NCBI RefSeq assembly: GCF_014644435.1
Contig: NZ_BMKR01000016.1
Coordinates: forward strand, 1 to 64,000
Source of the DNA: Paenibacillus albidus
GTDB taxonomy: Bacteria; Bacillota; Bacilli; Paenibacillales; Paenibacillaceae
DNA length: 64,000 bases
Direction: 5' to 3'
Of the stretch, positions 43,686 through 52,051 are shown piece after piece; position 1 is the first letter of the stretch, and every line of letters starts with the position of its first letter. The position numbers and the translations under genes are program-made. The notes under the pieces are model-generated. The model searched no databases, had not been told where the DNA came from, and worked only from the letters and a program-made list of their open reading frames with translations.

Positions 43686-44795
43686 ATGGGGAGAGTGAGC
43701 GAGGTAACTGTGCTGCGCAATTTGCGGCTCGTGAACGGGCAGGCTGTCGATATTGCCGTTCAGGGCGGGATAATCACAGAGATCGCAGAAGCCGGTCAAG
43801 CGGCAGGGGAACGCGGCTTTGACGGTTCAGGGATGTACGTTTCCAGCGGCTGGATTGACCTGCACGTCCATGCAGTACCGGATTTTGACCCTTATGGCGA
43901 TGAAATTGATGAGATCGGTGTGAATCAGGGGGTTACAATGATTGTGGATGCAGGGAGCTGTGGTTCGGACCGGATCGGGGCTTTTTATGCTGAGAGTGCC
44001 CGGGCCATGACGAAAGTCTATGCTTTTCTGAACATTTCGAGAATCGGTCTCCGGCAGACGGATGAGCTGTCCCGTCTTGAATGGGTCGACCGGGATAAAG
44101 TAGTGCAGGCCGTCTCCGCTTATCCGGAGTTTATTGTCGGTCTAAAGGCGCGGATCAGCCAAAGTGTAGTCAAGGAGAACGGAATTGTGCCTCTGAAGCT
44201 GGCACGGGAGATGTCGGCCATGACGAAGCTTCCATTAATGGTGCATATTGGTTCAGGCCCGCCGGCTATCGGCGAGGTGCTGGAACTGCTGGGAAACAGG
44301 GATATTATCACTCATTATCTTAATGGGAAATCCAATAATTTATTGGATGAGGCAGGCCAACCCCTGCAAGGACTGCTGGATGCTATCGGCCGGGGGGTTC
44401 ATCTTGATGTGGGGCACGGGACCGCAAGCTTCTCTTTTGCCGTTGCTGAACAGGCCAAAGCCGCCCATATTGGGCTGAATACCATCAGTACCGATATATA
44501 CCGGAACAACCGGATTCACGGCCCTGTCTACAGCATGTCGAATGTGTTGTCGAAATTTCTATATCTGGGCTACAGCCTTGAAGAGATTATCCGTGCGGTC
44601 ACCTGGAATGCGGCAGCTTGGCTGAACAAACCGGAGCTTGCCGGGATCAGGGTAGGAGCGCAGGCCAATCTGACCTTGTTCACTTTGGAAGAAGGCAGAA
44701 AGATACTGACGGATTCGGAAGGGGAAACCCGCGAAGCCAGCCACTATATTGAAGCTAAGGGAGTGTTTGCAAATGGATCGCTCATTACATGCTAG
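43686..44795 (+). CDS. Amidohydrolase/deacetylase, EF_0837 family
   Basis: 369-residue metal-dependent amidohydrolase. The metal-binding HxH is DLHVHAVPDFD at about 58-68, later KARISQSVVKENG (carboxylated-Lys region), MVHIGSGPP and HLDVGHGTASF. It resembles the family defined by EF_0837/AHA_3915, whose members neighbour the selA-related PLP enzyme and aldolase found here. The likely job is to remove an acyl or carbamoyl group from an amino-sugar acid before deamination; this is inference. AGGGGAAAGAG precedes the ATG. First gene of a tightly overlapping five-gene operon. Confidence 0.87.
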   Translation: MGRVSEVTVLRNLRLVNGQAVDIAVQGGIITEIAEAGQAAGERGFDGSGMYVSSGWIDLHVHAVPDFDPYGDEIDEIGVNQGVTMIVDAGSCGSDRIGAFYAESARAMTKVYAFLNISRIGLRQTDELSRLEWVDRDKVVQAVSAYPEFIVGLKARISQSVVKENGIVPLKLAREMSAMTKLPLMVHIGSGPPAIGEVLELLGNRDIITHYLNGKSNNLLDEAGQPLQGLLDAIGRGVHLDVGHGTASFSFAVAEQAKAAHIGLNTISTDIYRNNRIHGPVYSMSNVLSKFLYLGYSLEEIIRAVTWNAAAWLNKPELAGIRVGAQANLTLFTLEEGRKILTDSEGETREASHYIEAKGVFANGSLITC

Positions 44796-45885
44796 GTATG
44801 GATTGAAGCGTGTAGTTAATGCAAGTGGAAGAATGAGTATCCTCGGTGTCTCCGCCCCGACGGATACCGTCATGGAGGCCATGAAGCAAGGGGGCCAGCA
44901 CTATGTGGAGATTGCCGATCTCGTCGACAAGGCTGGAGAGTTCATTGCGGGTATTCTGGGCTCCGAAGGGGCGGTCGTGGTCAATTCGGCTTCCAGCGGA
45001 ATTGCGCTGTCAGTAGCGGCAATAGTTACCGGCGGAGACCGGCGGAGAAGCCTGCGGCTTCATCAAGAGCCGATACACAAGAATGAGATTATTATGCTGA
45101 AGGGACACAATGTTCAGTATGGCGCCCCCGTGGAGACCATGGTTTTCCTGGGCGGCGGCCGGGTAGTCGAGGTTGGTTATGCCAATGAAGGACGCAAGGA
45201 GCATATTGAAGAGGCCATCTGCGACAGTACGGCTGCCATTCTTTACGTTAAGTCGCATCACACTGTCCAGAAGAACATGATTTCTGTGGAGGAAGCCTGG
45301 GAGGTTGCCGAGCGCCGGGGCGTGCCGCTGATCGTTGATGCCGCCGCAGAAGAGGATATTCTTAAATATGTGAAGGTTTCCGATCTGGCTATCTACAGCG
45401 GTTCCAAGGCGATTGAAGGTCCTACGTCCGGGATTATCGGGGGCAAAAAGAAATATGTAGAGTGGGTAAAGGTGCAGCTTCACGGTATAGGCCGAAGCAT
45501 GAAGGTCGGCAAGGAAACCACCTTCGGGTTGCTTCAGGCACTGGAAGAATATCAGCACAAGGCGGATAACAGCGCTCAGGAGAAAGCGGCGCTGGAAGCT
45601 CTTCAGCCGCTGTCCGGGCTGCCAGGTTTAGCTGTTACCGTCGTTCAGGATGAGGCCGGCAGAGCCATCTACCGTGGACGGGTACAGATTGATGCCGCGG
45701 CTGCCGGAATGGATGCCCAAAAAGTGAATGACCTGCTGCGCGAGGGGGAAATTGCTGTGTATACCCGAGATTATGGTGTGAAGCAGGGGTACTTCGATAT
45801 CGATCCAAGGTCGCTGCAGGGGGATGACCTGGAGGTTATTGTCAGCAGAATCAAAGAAATCGTGGGAGGAAAAAGATATGTCTAA
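44773..45885 (+). CDS. DgaE-like PLP enzyme (D-glucosaminate-6-phosphate ammonia-lyase type)
   Basis: 370 residues of the selA-related PLP enzyme family. Pyridoxal lysine at about 212 (IYSGSKAIEGPTSG), preceded by Asp in LIVDAAAEED. Characterised relatives (DgaE of Salmonella) convert D-glucosaminate 6-phosphate to keto-deoxy-gluconate 6-phosphate and ammonia. The start at 44773 (GGGAG upstream) overlaps the amidohydrolase end by 23 bp. No PTS genes are present, and a sugar-acid kinase follows, so the substrate here may be unphosphorylated. Next gene overlaps by eight bases. Confidence 0.85.
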   Translation: MDRSLHARYGLKRVVNASGRMSILGVSAPTDTVMEAMKQGGQHYVEIADLVDKAGEFIAGILGSEGAVVVNSASSGIALSVAAIVTGGDRRRSLRLHQEPIHKNEIIMLKGHNVQYGAPVETMVFLGGGRVVEVGYANEGRKEHIEEAICDSTAAILYVKSHHTVQKNMISVEEAWEVAERRGVPLIVDAAAEEDILKYVKVSDLAIYSGSKAIEGPTSGIIGGKKKYVEWVKVQLHGIGRSMKVGKETTFGLLQALEEYQHKADNSAQEKAALEALQPLSGLPGLAVTVVQDEAGRAIYRGRVQIDAAAAGMDAQKVNDLLREGEIAVYTRDYGVKQGYFDIDPRSLQGDDLEVIVSRIKEIVGGKRYV

Positions 45886-46633
45886 ACCGTACCCTTTTTT
45901 GTATAACAATAAAGCGGCGTTGAATGTGCTGGCAGGCAGCATGGAGAATGCGGCAGAGATCTATGCTGCTGCGGAGGGACATGTGCTTGTGGGCGTGCTT
46001 TCCAAAAATTATGCCACTGCGGAAGAAGCTGCGGCTGCCATGAAGGAGTATGGCAAGCTTATCCGGGATGCGGTATCCATTGGCCTTGGAGCAGGCGACA
46101 ACCGCCAGGCAGCAGTAGTAGCGGAGATCGCCAGAAGCTATGGGGGAAGTCATATTAATCAGGTGTTTCCGGCAGTCGGAGCTACCCGGGCCAATCTGGG
46201 GACCCGTGACAGCTGGATCAACAGTCTGGTCTCGCCCAGCGGGCGGGTGGGGTACGTCAATATCTCTACAGGCCCGGTCAGTGCGGGGACGGAAGCGAAG
46301 GCCATTATCCCCGTTGAGGCTGCCATTGCGCTGGTGCGGGACATGGGCGGGAATGCGCTCAAATATTTCCCGATGCAGGGACTGAAGCTGGAAGAAGAGT
46401 ATCGTGCAGTAGCCAAAGCGTGCGGGCAGGAAGGATTTGCCCTGGAGCCTACGGGCGGCATTGATATGGATAATTTCGGGCCCATTGTGGAAATCGCGCT
46501 TGAGGCAGGTGTGCCTCAGGTTATACCTCATGTCTACTCCTCGATTATAGATGCGGCAACGGGGAATACAAACGTACAGGATGTAAAGGTATTATATGAA
46601 AAGCTGAAGTCGCTGGTGGATCAATATGTCTAA
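45878..46633 (+). CDS. DgaF-like KDGP aldolase (EF_0839 family)
   Basis: 251 residues. Matches the EF_0839/AHA_3917 aldolase family, related to DgaF, which splits 2-keto-3-deoxygluconate 6-phosphate into pyruvate and glyceraldehyde 3-phosphate. Visible blocks are AGSMENAAEIYAAAEGH, VGLGAGDNRQ, KYFPMQGLKLEEEY and EPTGGIDMDNF. GGAGG precedes the ATG, which overlaps the PLP-enzyme stop by eight bases (TATGTCTAA). Product supply comes from the kinase encoded next. Confidence 0.87.
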   Translation: MSKPYPFLYNNKAALNVLAGSMENAAEIYAAAEGHVLVGVLSKNYATAEEAAAAMKEYGKLIRDAVSIGLGAGDNRQAAVVAEIARSYGGSHINQVFPAVGATRANLGTRDSWINSLVSPSGRVGYVNISTGPVSAGTEAKAIIPVEAAIALVRDMGGNALKYFPMQGLKLEEEYRAVAKACGQEGFALEPTGGIDMDNFGPIVEIALEAGVPQVIPHVYSSIIDAATGNTNVQDVKVLYEKLKSLVDQYV

Positions 46634-47639
46634 AGTTGCTGCATTTGGCGAGGTTATGATGCGGCTGCAGGTGCCGGGTTATGAGACACTGGAAAAAAGC
46701 AGCAGGCTTGATTATTCCTTTTCGGGCAGCGGCGTTAACGTTGCGGCTGCGCTGGCCCGGTATGGTCATACCGGATATATCATTACCACCCTTCCGGATA
46801 CCCCGGTCGGCGACGCTGCCCTGGCCTATCTGCGCAAGCTTGGTATAGACACGGCTTATGTGAACAGGGGCGGCAAGCAGCTCGGAATGTATTTTCTTGA
46901 AAATGGTTTTGGCGTCCGTCCGGGCCGGGTAACCTATTCGGACCGGCGGGGCAGCAGCTTTAATACGTCTCCCCTGAAGAGTTATGAAGCGGCGGCCATT
47001 GCTTCCCATATTGAGGTCCTGCATTTATGCGGCATCACGCTGGCGATGAATGACAATGTGCGCCTCCAGATGAAGCAGCTGGCAACCGAGGTTAAGGGCG
47101 CGGGCGGCAAGGTGGTCTTTGACTGCAACTATCGTCCATCGCTGTGGGGGGACGACGGTTATGCCAAAGCCCGTCCGCATTATGAAGACCTGCTGGAGCT
47201 GGCGGATATAGCGATGATGAACGAGAAGGACGCAGAGTGTATCCTTGGCATCCGGGTAGGGGAATATGATAGAATAACACAGTTGAAACAAGCGATTCCA
47301 GAAGTGGCGAGACGGTTTCGGTTACAGACTGTCGCCGGTACCCACCGGGAAATTAACGGAGATAATACGCATTCTTTAACCGGATACATCTATACAGGGG
47401 AGACCTTCAGGTTTTCCAGGAAGCTGACCTTTTCTGTTCATGACCGGATTGGTGCCGGAGATGCTTTTGCCAGCGCCGTTATCCATGGCGAATTAAAGGG
47501 TGACGTTTCCCAGCACACAGTTGACAGGGCAGCGGCTGCGGCCATGCTGGCCCATACGGTTGCAGGGGATACGGCGCTTTTTACGGAGGCTGAGGTGTCT
47601 CGGGTCTTGACGGATCATATTGGAGATGTGGAAAGGTAG
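46626..47639 (+). CDS. PfkB family sugar-acid kinase, KdgK-like
   Basis: 337-residue ribokinase-fold kinase. The start motif is VAAFGEVMMRLQ, the substrate loop is SGSGVNVAAALARYG, VVFDCNYRPSLW is present, and the anion hole with the catalytic base is DRIGAGDAFAS. Closest in pattern to 2-keto-3-deoxygluconate kinases. It would phosphorylate the keto-deoxy acid released by the DgaE-like enzyme. It overlaps the aldolase gene by eight bases with the same TATGTCTAAA junction as the previous pair. Confidence 0.9.
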   Translation: MSKVAAFGEVMMRLQVPGYETLEKSSRLDYSFSGSGVNVAAALARYGHTGYIITTLPDTPVGDAALAYLRKLGIDTAYVNRGGKQLGMYFLENGFGVRPGRVTYSDRRGSSFNTSPLKSYEAAAIASHIEVLHLCGITLAMNDNVRLQMKQLATEVKGAGGKVVFDCNYRPSLWGDDGYAKARPHYEDLLELADIAMMNEKDAECILGIRVGEYDRITQLKQAIPEVARRFRLQTVAGTHREINGDNTHSLTGYIYTGETFRFSRKLTFSVHDRIGAGDAFASAVIHGELKGDVSQHTVDRAAAAAMLAHTVAGDTALFTEAEVSRVLTDHIGDVER

Positions 47640-47649
47640 TGAGAGACCG

Positions 47650-48372
47650 GTGTCCCTTACACGCAAGAAAGGTCCTTTATATCAGCAAATTAAGAAAATC
47701 CTCAAAGACAGGATTTTGCACGGCGTGTATCCGCTGGGCAGCAGTATCCCTTCCGAGCCGCAGCTGGAGCAGGAATTTAATGTGAGCAAAATGACTGTCC
47801 GCAATGCGGTTCAGGAGCTGTCCCAGGAAGGGTATGTGGAGAAGAGAAGCGGCATTGGAACGATTGTGAAGCGCAATACGTCCTTTTTCAAGCTCTCCAA
47901 GGGTAAAAAATTTACGGAGCTTCTGGTGGAAGAGGGCCATAAGCTTGAGAAAAGACTGCTTGCCTCAGAGCTTGTTGCCAATGAAGCCGGAACGGATGAT
48001 TATGAACGGTTCGGCCCTTATTGCCAGCGGATTGAACGTCTCTACATGCTGGACGGGCAGCCCTATATTCACTTTATTCATTTCCTGACCCCAGCCGCTT
48101 TGGGCAGAGGAGGAATCGGAGAGCTGGGCGCGGATTTTCAATCGCTCTACGATTTTCTCGAAGAGAGGGATATCCTCTTGGAGAACTTCAAGGACCGTTT
48201 CTTCGTGGAGCCGGCCTCATTCGAGACCTGTCAGCTGCTGGAGCTTCCGGAAGGGGCACATGTTCTCAAACGATTGCGGAATTCCTACGATGGAGAAGGC
48301 CTGCTGATTGAATACAGCATCGGATGTTACAACACGCAGCTACATCACTATCTGGTCAGTTACGATACCTGA
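47650..48372 (+). CDS. GntR/HutC family transcriptional regulator
   Basis: 240 residues: N-terminal winged helix (PLYQQIKKILKDRILHG, SEPQLEQEFNVSKMTVRNA, then KRSGIGTIV) and a C-terminal UTRA effector domain at about 95-235. Last gene of the amidohydrolase operon and its probable autoregulator; the effector should be a pathway sugar acid. The start is ambiguous: the GTG at 47650 follows the kinase stop by 10 bp, while TTG 47620 and ATG 47626 overlap the kinase but lack well-spaced sites. Confidence 0.88.
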   Translation: MSLTRKKGPLYQQIKKILKDRILHGVYPLGSSIPSEPQLEQEFNVSKMTVRNAVQELSQEGYVEKRSGIGTIVKRNTSFFKLSKGKKFTELLVEEGHKLEKRLLASELVANEAGTDDYERFGPYCQRIERLYMLDGQPYIHFIHFLTPAALGRGGIGELGADFQSLYDFLEERDILLENFKDRFFVEPASFETCQLLELPEGAHVLKRLRNSYDGEGLLIEYSIGCYNTQLHHYLVSYDT

Positions 48373-48408
48373 GCAAGAAGTGATTCAGCGGGTCGGATGG
48401 CAAAGCCC

Positions 48409-48482
48409 TGCTTGGCCTTGCGTTGCTTGGTCATGCGTTGTCTTGCGTTGCTTGGCCTTACGTTGCTTTGGCTTGCTTGGCT
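48409..48482. repeat. Low-complexity GCGTTGCTTGG-type repeat
   Basis: Several imperfect copies of GCGTTGCTTGG(CC) follow one another just downstream of the GntR gene. The pattern looks like slippage, and no gene is supported here. Confidence 0.75.
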
Positions 48483-48507
48483 CCCGACCTGGGGGCGAAT
48501 CCGTCTT

Positions 48508-48700
48508 TAGACTGCACTTTGTACATCAGGTTGAGAGTAAACGGGGCTCATTTTCAATTAGACTGTATTTTATGCAGCAGAACAAGGATGACTGGCCGGA
48601 AAACGCCTATATTCTAAATTTCCACTGTACAAAATACATCACAATCAACTTTTAAGCTCTTTCGGAGCGATTTGGCTGTACTAAATACACCAGACGTTTG
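48508..48700 (-). repeat. Four-core interspersed element, family C, copy 1 (inverted)
   Basis: 13-bp cores at 48513 (TGCACTTTGTACA), 48563 (TGTATTTTATGCA), 48626 (TGTACAAAATACA) and 48677 (TGTACTAAATACA), spaced 50, 63 and 51 bp. Read on the minus strand it aligns core by core with the copies at 53.2 and 57.3 kb, including the flank GCCAAATCGCTC after the first core and the end flank GTCTAAAGAC. It lies in the 543-bp gene-free gap between the GntR gene and metY. Confidence 0.85.
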
Positions 48701-48730
48701 CGACTAAGGCAGGGTACACAGGTTTATGCT

Positions 48731-48764
48731 GATAATTGGAACTATTTGATAATTGGGGCTATTT
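48731..48764. repeat. 17-bp tandem direct repeat
   Basis: GATAATTGGAACTATTT is followed at once by GATAATTGGGGCTATTT (15 of 17 identical), just before a terminator. Confidence 0.8.
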
Positions 48765-48766
48765 GA

Positions 48767-48796
48767 GACTCCGGCCATGGTGGCCGGAGTCTTTTT
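48767..48796 (+). terminator. Intrinsic terminator upstream of metY
   Basis: GACTCCGGCCA (48767-48777), loop TGG, then TGGCCGGAGTC (48781-48791) and TTTTT. It ends transcription from the amino-sugar-acid operon or from within the gap. Confidence 0.9.
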
Positions 48797-48854
48797 CATA
48801 ATTCCTACCGGGATAATGAGAATATGTCTTTTCAAATGTCAAGGTTTGTGAGAG

Positions 48855-48873
48855 AATAGGAACAATTCTTATT
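48855..48873. promoter_or_regulatory. Palindrome near the metY promoter
   Basis: AATAGGAA-CAA-TTCTTATT is a near-perfect inverted repeat 43 bp before the start codon. It overlaps a possible TTGTGA/TTATTG promoter. It could be a binding site for a sulfur regulator of the CymR kind; this is only a suggestion. Confidence 0.4.
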
Positions 48874-48915
48874 GTTAAAGATTTCTAATCTTAAGATTCA
48901 AGGGAGGAAATACCA

Positions 48916-50208
48916 TTGTCAGAAGAACGCAAGCTGTCGTTTGAAACGTTGGCTGTTCATGCCGGCCAGGAGATTGACCCGACTACTTTAGCCCGTGCGG
49001 TGCCTCTTTATCAGACTACTTCCTACGGCTTCCGGGATGCTGAGCATGCAGCCAACCTGTTCGCCCTTAAGGAATTCGGCAATATTTATACCCGTCTGAT
49101 GAATCCGACCACAGATGTGTTTGAACAGCGCCTGGCTGCACTTGAAGGCGGAGCGGGTGCACTTGCCACAGCTTCCGGGGCAGCGGCTATTTCCTTCTCC
49201 ATTCTCAATATTGCTGGCGCCGGGGATGAGATCGTATCTTCAGCCAGCCTGTATGGCGGTACGTATAACCTGTTCTCCACCACGCTGCCGAAGCTGGGCA
49301 TCAAAGTGAATTTTGTGGATTCGGATAACCCGGAGAATTTCCGCAATGCCATTACGGACAAGACGAAAGCGCTGTATGCCGAAACTATCGGCAACCCGCA
49401 GGGAAATGTGCTGGATATTGAAGCGGTAGCAGCCATTGCCCATGAGCATGGTATTCCGCTCATTGTGGACAATACGTTCCCGAGTCCCTACCTGCTGCGT
49501 CCTATCGAATTCGGGGCCGACATTGTGGTGCATTCCGCAACCAAATTCATCGGCGGTCATGGTACATCCATCGGCGGCATTATTGTAGACGCCGGGAAGT
49601 TCGACTGGAAGGCCAGCGGCAAATTCCCGGGCCTGACGGAGCCGGACCCCAGCTATCACGGCGTAGTTTATACGGAAGCTGTTGGCCCGATTGCCTATAT
49701 TATCAAAGCACGGGTGCAATTGCTGCGTGATTTGGGGGCGGCGATCTCGCCTTTTAACTCCTGGCTGCTGCTGCAAGGTCTGGAGACGCTGCATCTCCGT
49801 CTGGAGCGCCACAGCCAGAACGCGCTGAAGGTAGCGCAGTATCTGGAAGCCCATAACGATGTGGAATGGGTGAGTTATGCGGGTCTGCCCAGCCATCCTT
49901 CCTACGAGCTTGCGCAAAAATATCTGCCCAAAGGCCAGGGAGCCATTCTCACCTTTGGCATCAAAGGCGGAAGCGAGGCGGGGCGCAAGCTGATCGAAAA
50001 TGTGAAGCTGTTCTCCCACCTTGCGAATGTCGGGGATTCCAAGTCGCTCATCATTCATCCGGCCAGCACCACACACCAGCAGTTGTCCGACGAAGAACAA
50101 ATCACGGCGGGGGTTACGCCTGAGCTGCTTCGTCTGTCGATCGGAACCGAATCCATCGACGATATTCTCTATGATCTGGAGCAGGCGATTGCCGCCAGCC
50201 AGCAATAG
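48916..50208 (+). CDS. metY: O-acetylhomoserine sulfhydrylase / aminocarboxypropyltransferase
   Basis: 430-residue PLP enzyme of the Cys/Met-metabolism family that makes homocysteine from O-acetylhomoserine and sulfide. Pyridoxal lysine at about 210 (VVHSATKFIGGHG), Tyr/Arg site IYTRLMNPT, and VDNTFPSPYL. Length and the insert after the active site (GKFDWKASGKFPGL) match MetY rather than the shorter MetB/MetC. TTG start with GGGAGGAAA upstream. Single gene with its own terminator. Confidence 0.94.
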   Translation: MSEERKLSFETLAVHAGQEIDPTTLARAVPLYQTTSYGFRDAEHAANLFALKEFGNIYTRLMNPTTDVFEQRLAALEGGAGALATASGAAAISFSILNIAGAGDEIVSSASLYGGTYNLFSTTLPKLGIKVNFVDSDNPENFRNAITDKTKALYAETIGNPQGNVLDIEAVAAIAHEHGIPLIVDNTFPSPYLLRPIEFGADIVVHSATKFIGGHGTSIGGIIVDAGKFDWKASGKFPGLTEPDPSYHGVVYTEAVGPIAYIIKARVQLLRDLGAAISPFNSWLLLQGLETLHLRLERHSQNALKVAQYLEAHNDVEWVSYAGLPSHPSYELAQKYLPKGQGAILTFGIKGGSEAGRKLIENVKLFSHLANVGDSKSLIIHPASTTHQQLSDEEQITAGVTPELLRLSIGTESIDDILYDLEQAIAASQQ

Positions 50209-50224
50209 AGCAAAAGGGATATAG

Positions 50225-50260
50225 AGCAGCGATTCTCCGGGTAACGGGAGAATCGCTGCT
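50225..50260 (+). terminator. metY terminator, shared-stem type
   Basis: AGCAGCGATTCTCC (50225-50238) pairs with GGAGAATCGCTGCT (50247-50260), followed by TTAGGTTTTT. The core stem AGCGATTCTCC/GGAGAATCGCT recurs at 53421 and 57815. Confidence 0.85.
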
Positions 50261-50392
50261 TTAGGTTTTTGGATCAACTGTGGCGGGAGAAGGCAGGTAG
50301 GAGTATTTTGGTGCTTTGGTGCTTCACCCTTCAAAATTCAGCCAGGCACCGGTATGGACGCTCCGGAAAAGGAACGTTGTTCATAGCGCTGC

Positions 50393-51805
50393 TTAGCGTT
50401 TCAATATAAAGTCTGCAATATCGTCCAGCACAACCTGGGCCACACTGCCGGGCTTGCTGTATTCTGCGACCGTTCCCGCACCGGCTCCTTCATAATCCAC
50501 AAAGAAATGATTAAGTCCAGGGTACAGCTTGAACTGGGCGTTAGTTTTGCTTTTGAACAACTCCTGCCACATCACGTAATCTTTATCCGCATAGACCTGA
50601 AAGTCATCCTGTCCTTGAAGTACCAGCAGCGGTTTGGTTAGAGCGGCGGCAACATCCGTTGTTTTGTGCTCGTCCATCTCTTTGAAATAATAGGCAGGAA
50701 CCCCGAGCACCGTGCTGGTCATTGCCTGCGCATCAGTCATGCCGGCCAGCTGGTCGGCCTTTTTTCTTTCTTGGGCCAGAAAGTCCTTGCCCGCTTGCTT
50801 GTTGGGGTCATTGTCATCCAGTGTGGCAAGAACAGCGTAATTCTGATCGAACATAATATCGAGCAGCGAACGCGGCGAACCGGCAAGCAGCACCAATCCG
50901 GCAAAATCTCCTCCTTCGGCATCGATCCGCGGCGCAAGCATGCCGCCAAGGCTGTGTCCGATGATGTACACGCGGGAAGGGTCAATGCGCGGATCGTTTT
51001 TCAGCAGTCTGGCCGCAGCGATGGCATCCTCTACCGTTTCTTCCTTGACGGTGATCTTGGCCGCGCTTTCCGGAGTGAACGTGCTGCCATAAGTATAGGT
51101 CCGCTTGTCATACCGAAGAACAGCGATGCCTTGCTCTGCGAGGCTGTAGGCAATGTCCCGGAAAGGCTTGTAGCCATAGACTGTCTCGTCACGGTCGCTT
51201 GGACCGGAGCCATGTACCAATACTACGGCAGGGAGCAGACCAGGTGCTGACTTCGGCAGGGTCAAGGTGCCGGGCAGTGCATACGCACTTCCTTTGCCTA
51301 CGATGGCCGCTTCTTCAACCACACCGGACGGCAGCGGTAGACTCGGAGGACTCTGCTGTGCTGTCTGCGGCATCCCTGAGGCGGCTGTAATTGAGGCAAC
51401 AGTTCCGCCGGCAGGGAAATCCGTGGCTGCGCCCAGTATTTCCTTGAAAAAGGCGAGCGGCACATAGACACGCCCTTGCTTGAGGACAGAGGCAGGCGTG
51501 AAGCTGCGCTTAACCTCCTGGACAGTCGCCGTACCGCTGCCGATTGTTGTACGTACGGCCGCGTCTCCGGAGGCCAAAAGAAGCTCTTTCATATCCGCGC
51601 TGGGGCTGACCTTCCAGCCCAGCTTCTCCGCAGCGGCTCTAACGGGTACCATAAGCGCAGATCCGCTTAGATAAGGGGCTGCATCCTTGAAGTCAACTTC
51701 GCTTCCATTCACAGACACGGTAAAACGTTCCGCTGCGCCCCAGGCTGTAGGGGTTTGTATCAGCAACAGCAGTACAGCAAGCGTTGCGATCCATCCTTTT
51801 TTCAT
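50393..51805 (-). CDS. Secreted alpha/beta hydrolase with N-terminal stalk domain
   Basis: 470 residues. Signal peptide at about 1-23, copper-amine-oxidase-like stalk domain at about 28-145 (SALMVPVRAAAEKLGW, then RVYVPLAFFKEILGA), Pro/Ser linker, then an alpha/beta hydrolase at about 165-470. Oxyanion HGS motif (VLVHGSGPSDRD), nucleophile Ser285 in GHSLGG, and a late His in GLNHFF. The enzyme part resembles BAAT/dienelactone-type esterases; the substrate is unknown. The stalk should hold it in the cell wall. AGGAGGAAG precedes the ATG. Stands alone, convergent to metY. Confidence 0.88.
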   Translation of the reverse strand: MKKGWIATLAVLLLLIQTPTAWGAAERFTVSVNGSEVDFKDAAPYLSGSALMVPVRAAAEKLGWKVSPSADMKELLLASGDAAVRTTIGSGTATVQEVKRSFTPASVLKQGRVYVPLAFFKEILGAATDFPAGGTVASITAASGMPQTAQQSPPSLPLPSGVVEEAAIVGKGSAYALPGTLTLPKSAPGLLPAVVLVHGSGPSDRDETVYGYKPFRDIAYSLAEQGIAVLRYDKRTYTYGSTFTPESAAKITVKEETVEDAIAAARLLKNDPRIDPSRVYIIGHSLGGMLAPRIDAEGGDFAGLVLLAGSPRSLLDIMFDQNYAVLATLDDNDPNKQAGKDFLAQERKKADQLAGMTDAQAMTSTVLGVPAYYFKEMDEHKTTDVAAALTKPLLVLQGQDDFQVYADKDYVMWQELFKSKTNAQFKLYPGLNHFFVDYEGAGAGTVAEYSKPGSVAQVVLDDIADFILKR

Positions 51806-52051
51806 ACTTGATCTTCCTCCTCTTCTATAGTCTTCAGCAATAATACGTTTGGGATTCGCAGATTGTTTCCTTCTTCTGTAAATGATTTCGCTGCCTGCTG
51901 CAGATTCACTTCATCCGTCGTGTATTCGCTTGCATAATTCGGGGGAAGCCCCCGTATCTATAATTGAAGCATGATCCTGCCGGTGGGCTTTTTGAGGCTA
52001 AGGACGAAAGACCGGCAGGAATCAGAAAGCCGAAAAAAGGTGGGTGCGGAA

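Noticed and set aside
48308..48655. 115-codon frame after the GntR gene
   Set aside because: It overlaps the GntR gene in another frame, then runs through a low-complexity repeat and a family C element.
49240..50334. 364-codon frame antisense to metY
   Set aside because: metY is complete and unmistakable; the antisense frame has no ribosome site or domain.
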